The notes beneath the pieces are model-generated. The model made no database searches. It was not told the origin of the DNA and saw only the letters and a program-made list of their open reading frames with translations. From contig CAQTPN010000102.1 of assembly GCA_948888345.1 (NCBI GenBank), forward strand, positions 1 through 5,970: a DNA stretch of 5,970 bases, written 5' to 3'. Position 1 is the first letter of the stretch, and each line of letters starts with the position of its first letter. This DNA is from an uncultured bacterium (GTDB taxonomy: Bacteria > Cyanobacteriota > Vampirovibrionia > Gastranaerophilales > Gastranaerophilaceae). Shown piece after piece: positions 5,956-5,970 of this stretch. The position numbers were made by a program, and so were the translations under genes.

Positions 5956-5970
5956 CCATATAACTTTATT

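Noticed and set aside
1..5970. tRNA/rRNA genes, CRISPR arrays, insertion sequences, riboswitches or signs of horizontal transfer
   Set aside because: I saw no cloverleaf-like sequence, regularly spaced repeats, transposase, or terminal inverted repeats, and base composition looks uniform across the genes.

Overview
This is an AT-rich bacterial chromosomal window of ordinary, mostly housekeeping character. It holds seven genes and no RNA gene, mobile element, phage gene or CRISPR array that I can see. The best guess at origin is a low-GC, non-photosynthetic relative of the cyanobacteria (Melainabacteria/Vampirovibrionia, for example a gut Gastranaerophilales). This rests mainly on the biotin carboxylase, whose wording is cyanobacteria-like (NYEGAGTIEFLL, GVRIDSHVYTGY, the DTSFIEKY tail), and on poor Shine-Dalgarno signals at several starts. 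It is an inference from recalled family patterns, not from a search.

Left part (1-2531, + strand): accC, the biotin carboxylase subunit of acetyl-CoA carboxylase, enters from the left edge lacking only about four N-terminal residues. It overlaps by 8 bases a class II nucleotidyltransferase of the CCA-adding/poly(A) polymerase type. The two are almost certainly co-transcribed, pairing the first step of fatty-acid synthesis with tRNA 3'-end maturation.

Middle part (2557-4047, - strand): a two-gene unit is read leftwards from a recognisable promoter at about 4092-4119. The first gene encodes an exported protein with a TPR-like region and an Asn/Met-rich tail. The second, 9 bases later, encodes a cytoplasmic helical-repeat (TPR-like) protein. 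It converges on the nucleotidyltransferase gene with only 25 bases between the stops.

Right part (4048-5970): a 218-base very AT-rich divergent intergenic region separates the exported-protein gene from a small Xre/Cro-type regulator on the + strand. The regulator's stop codon overlaps the stop of a convergent C_GCAxxG_C_C-family putative redox protein. That protein lies 2 bases downstream of a family 2 glycosyltransferase with two C-terminal membrane segments (polyprenyl-phosphate glycosyltransferase type), so these two form a second - strand operon. The glycosyltransferase has a perfect TATAAT a few bases before its ATG and no visible ribosome binding site, which suggests a leaderless or near-leaderless mRNA. 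The last ~130 bases are intergenic.

I did not find a convincing new biological system. The points most worth a second look are the coupled exported/cytoplasmic repeat-protein pair, the cysteine-rich redox protein tied to a membrane glycosyltransferase, the divergent CCA-type enzyme, and the possible leaderless start.
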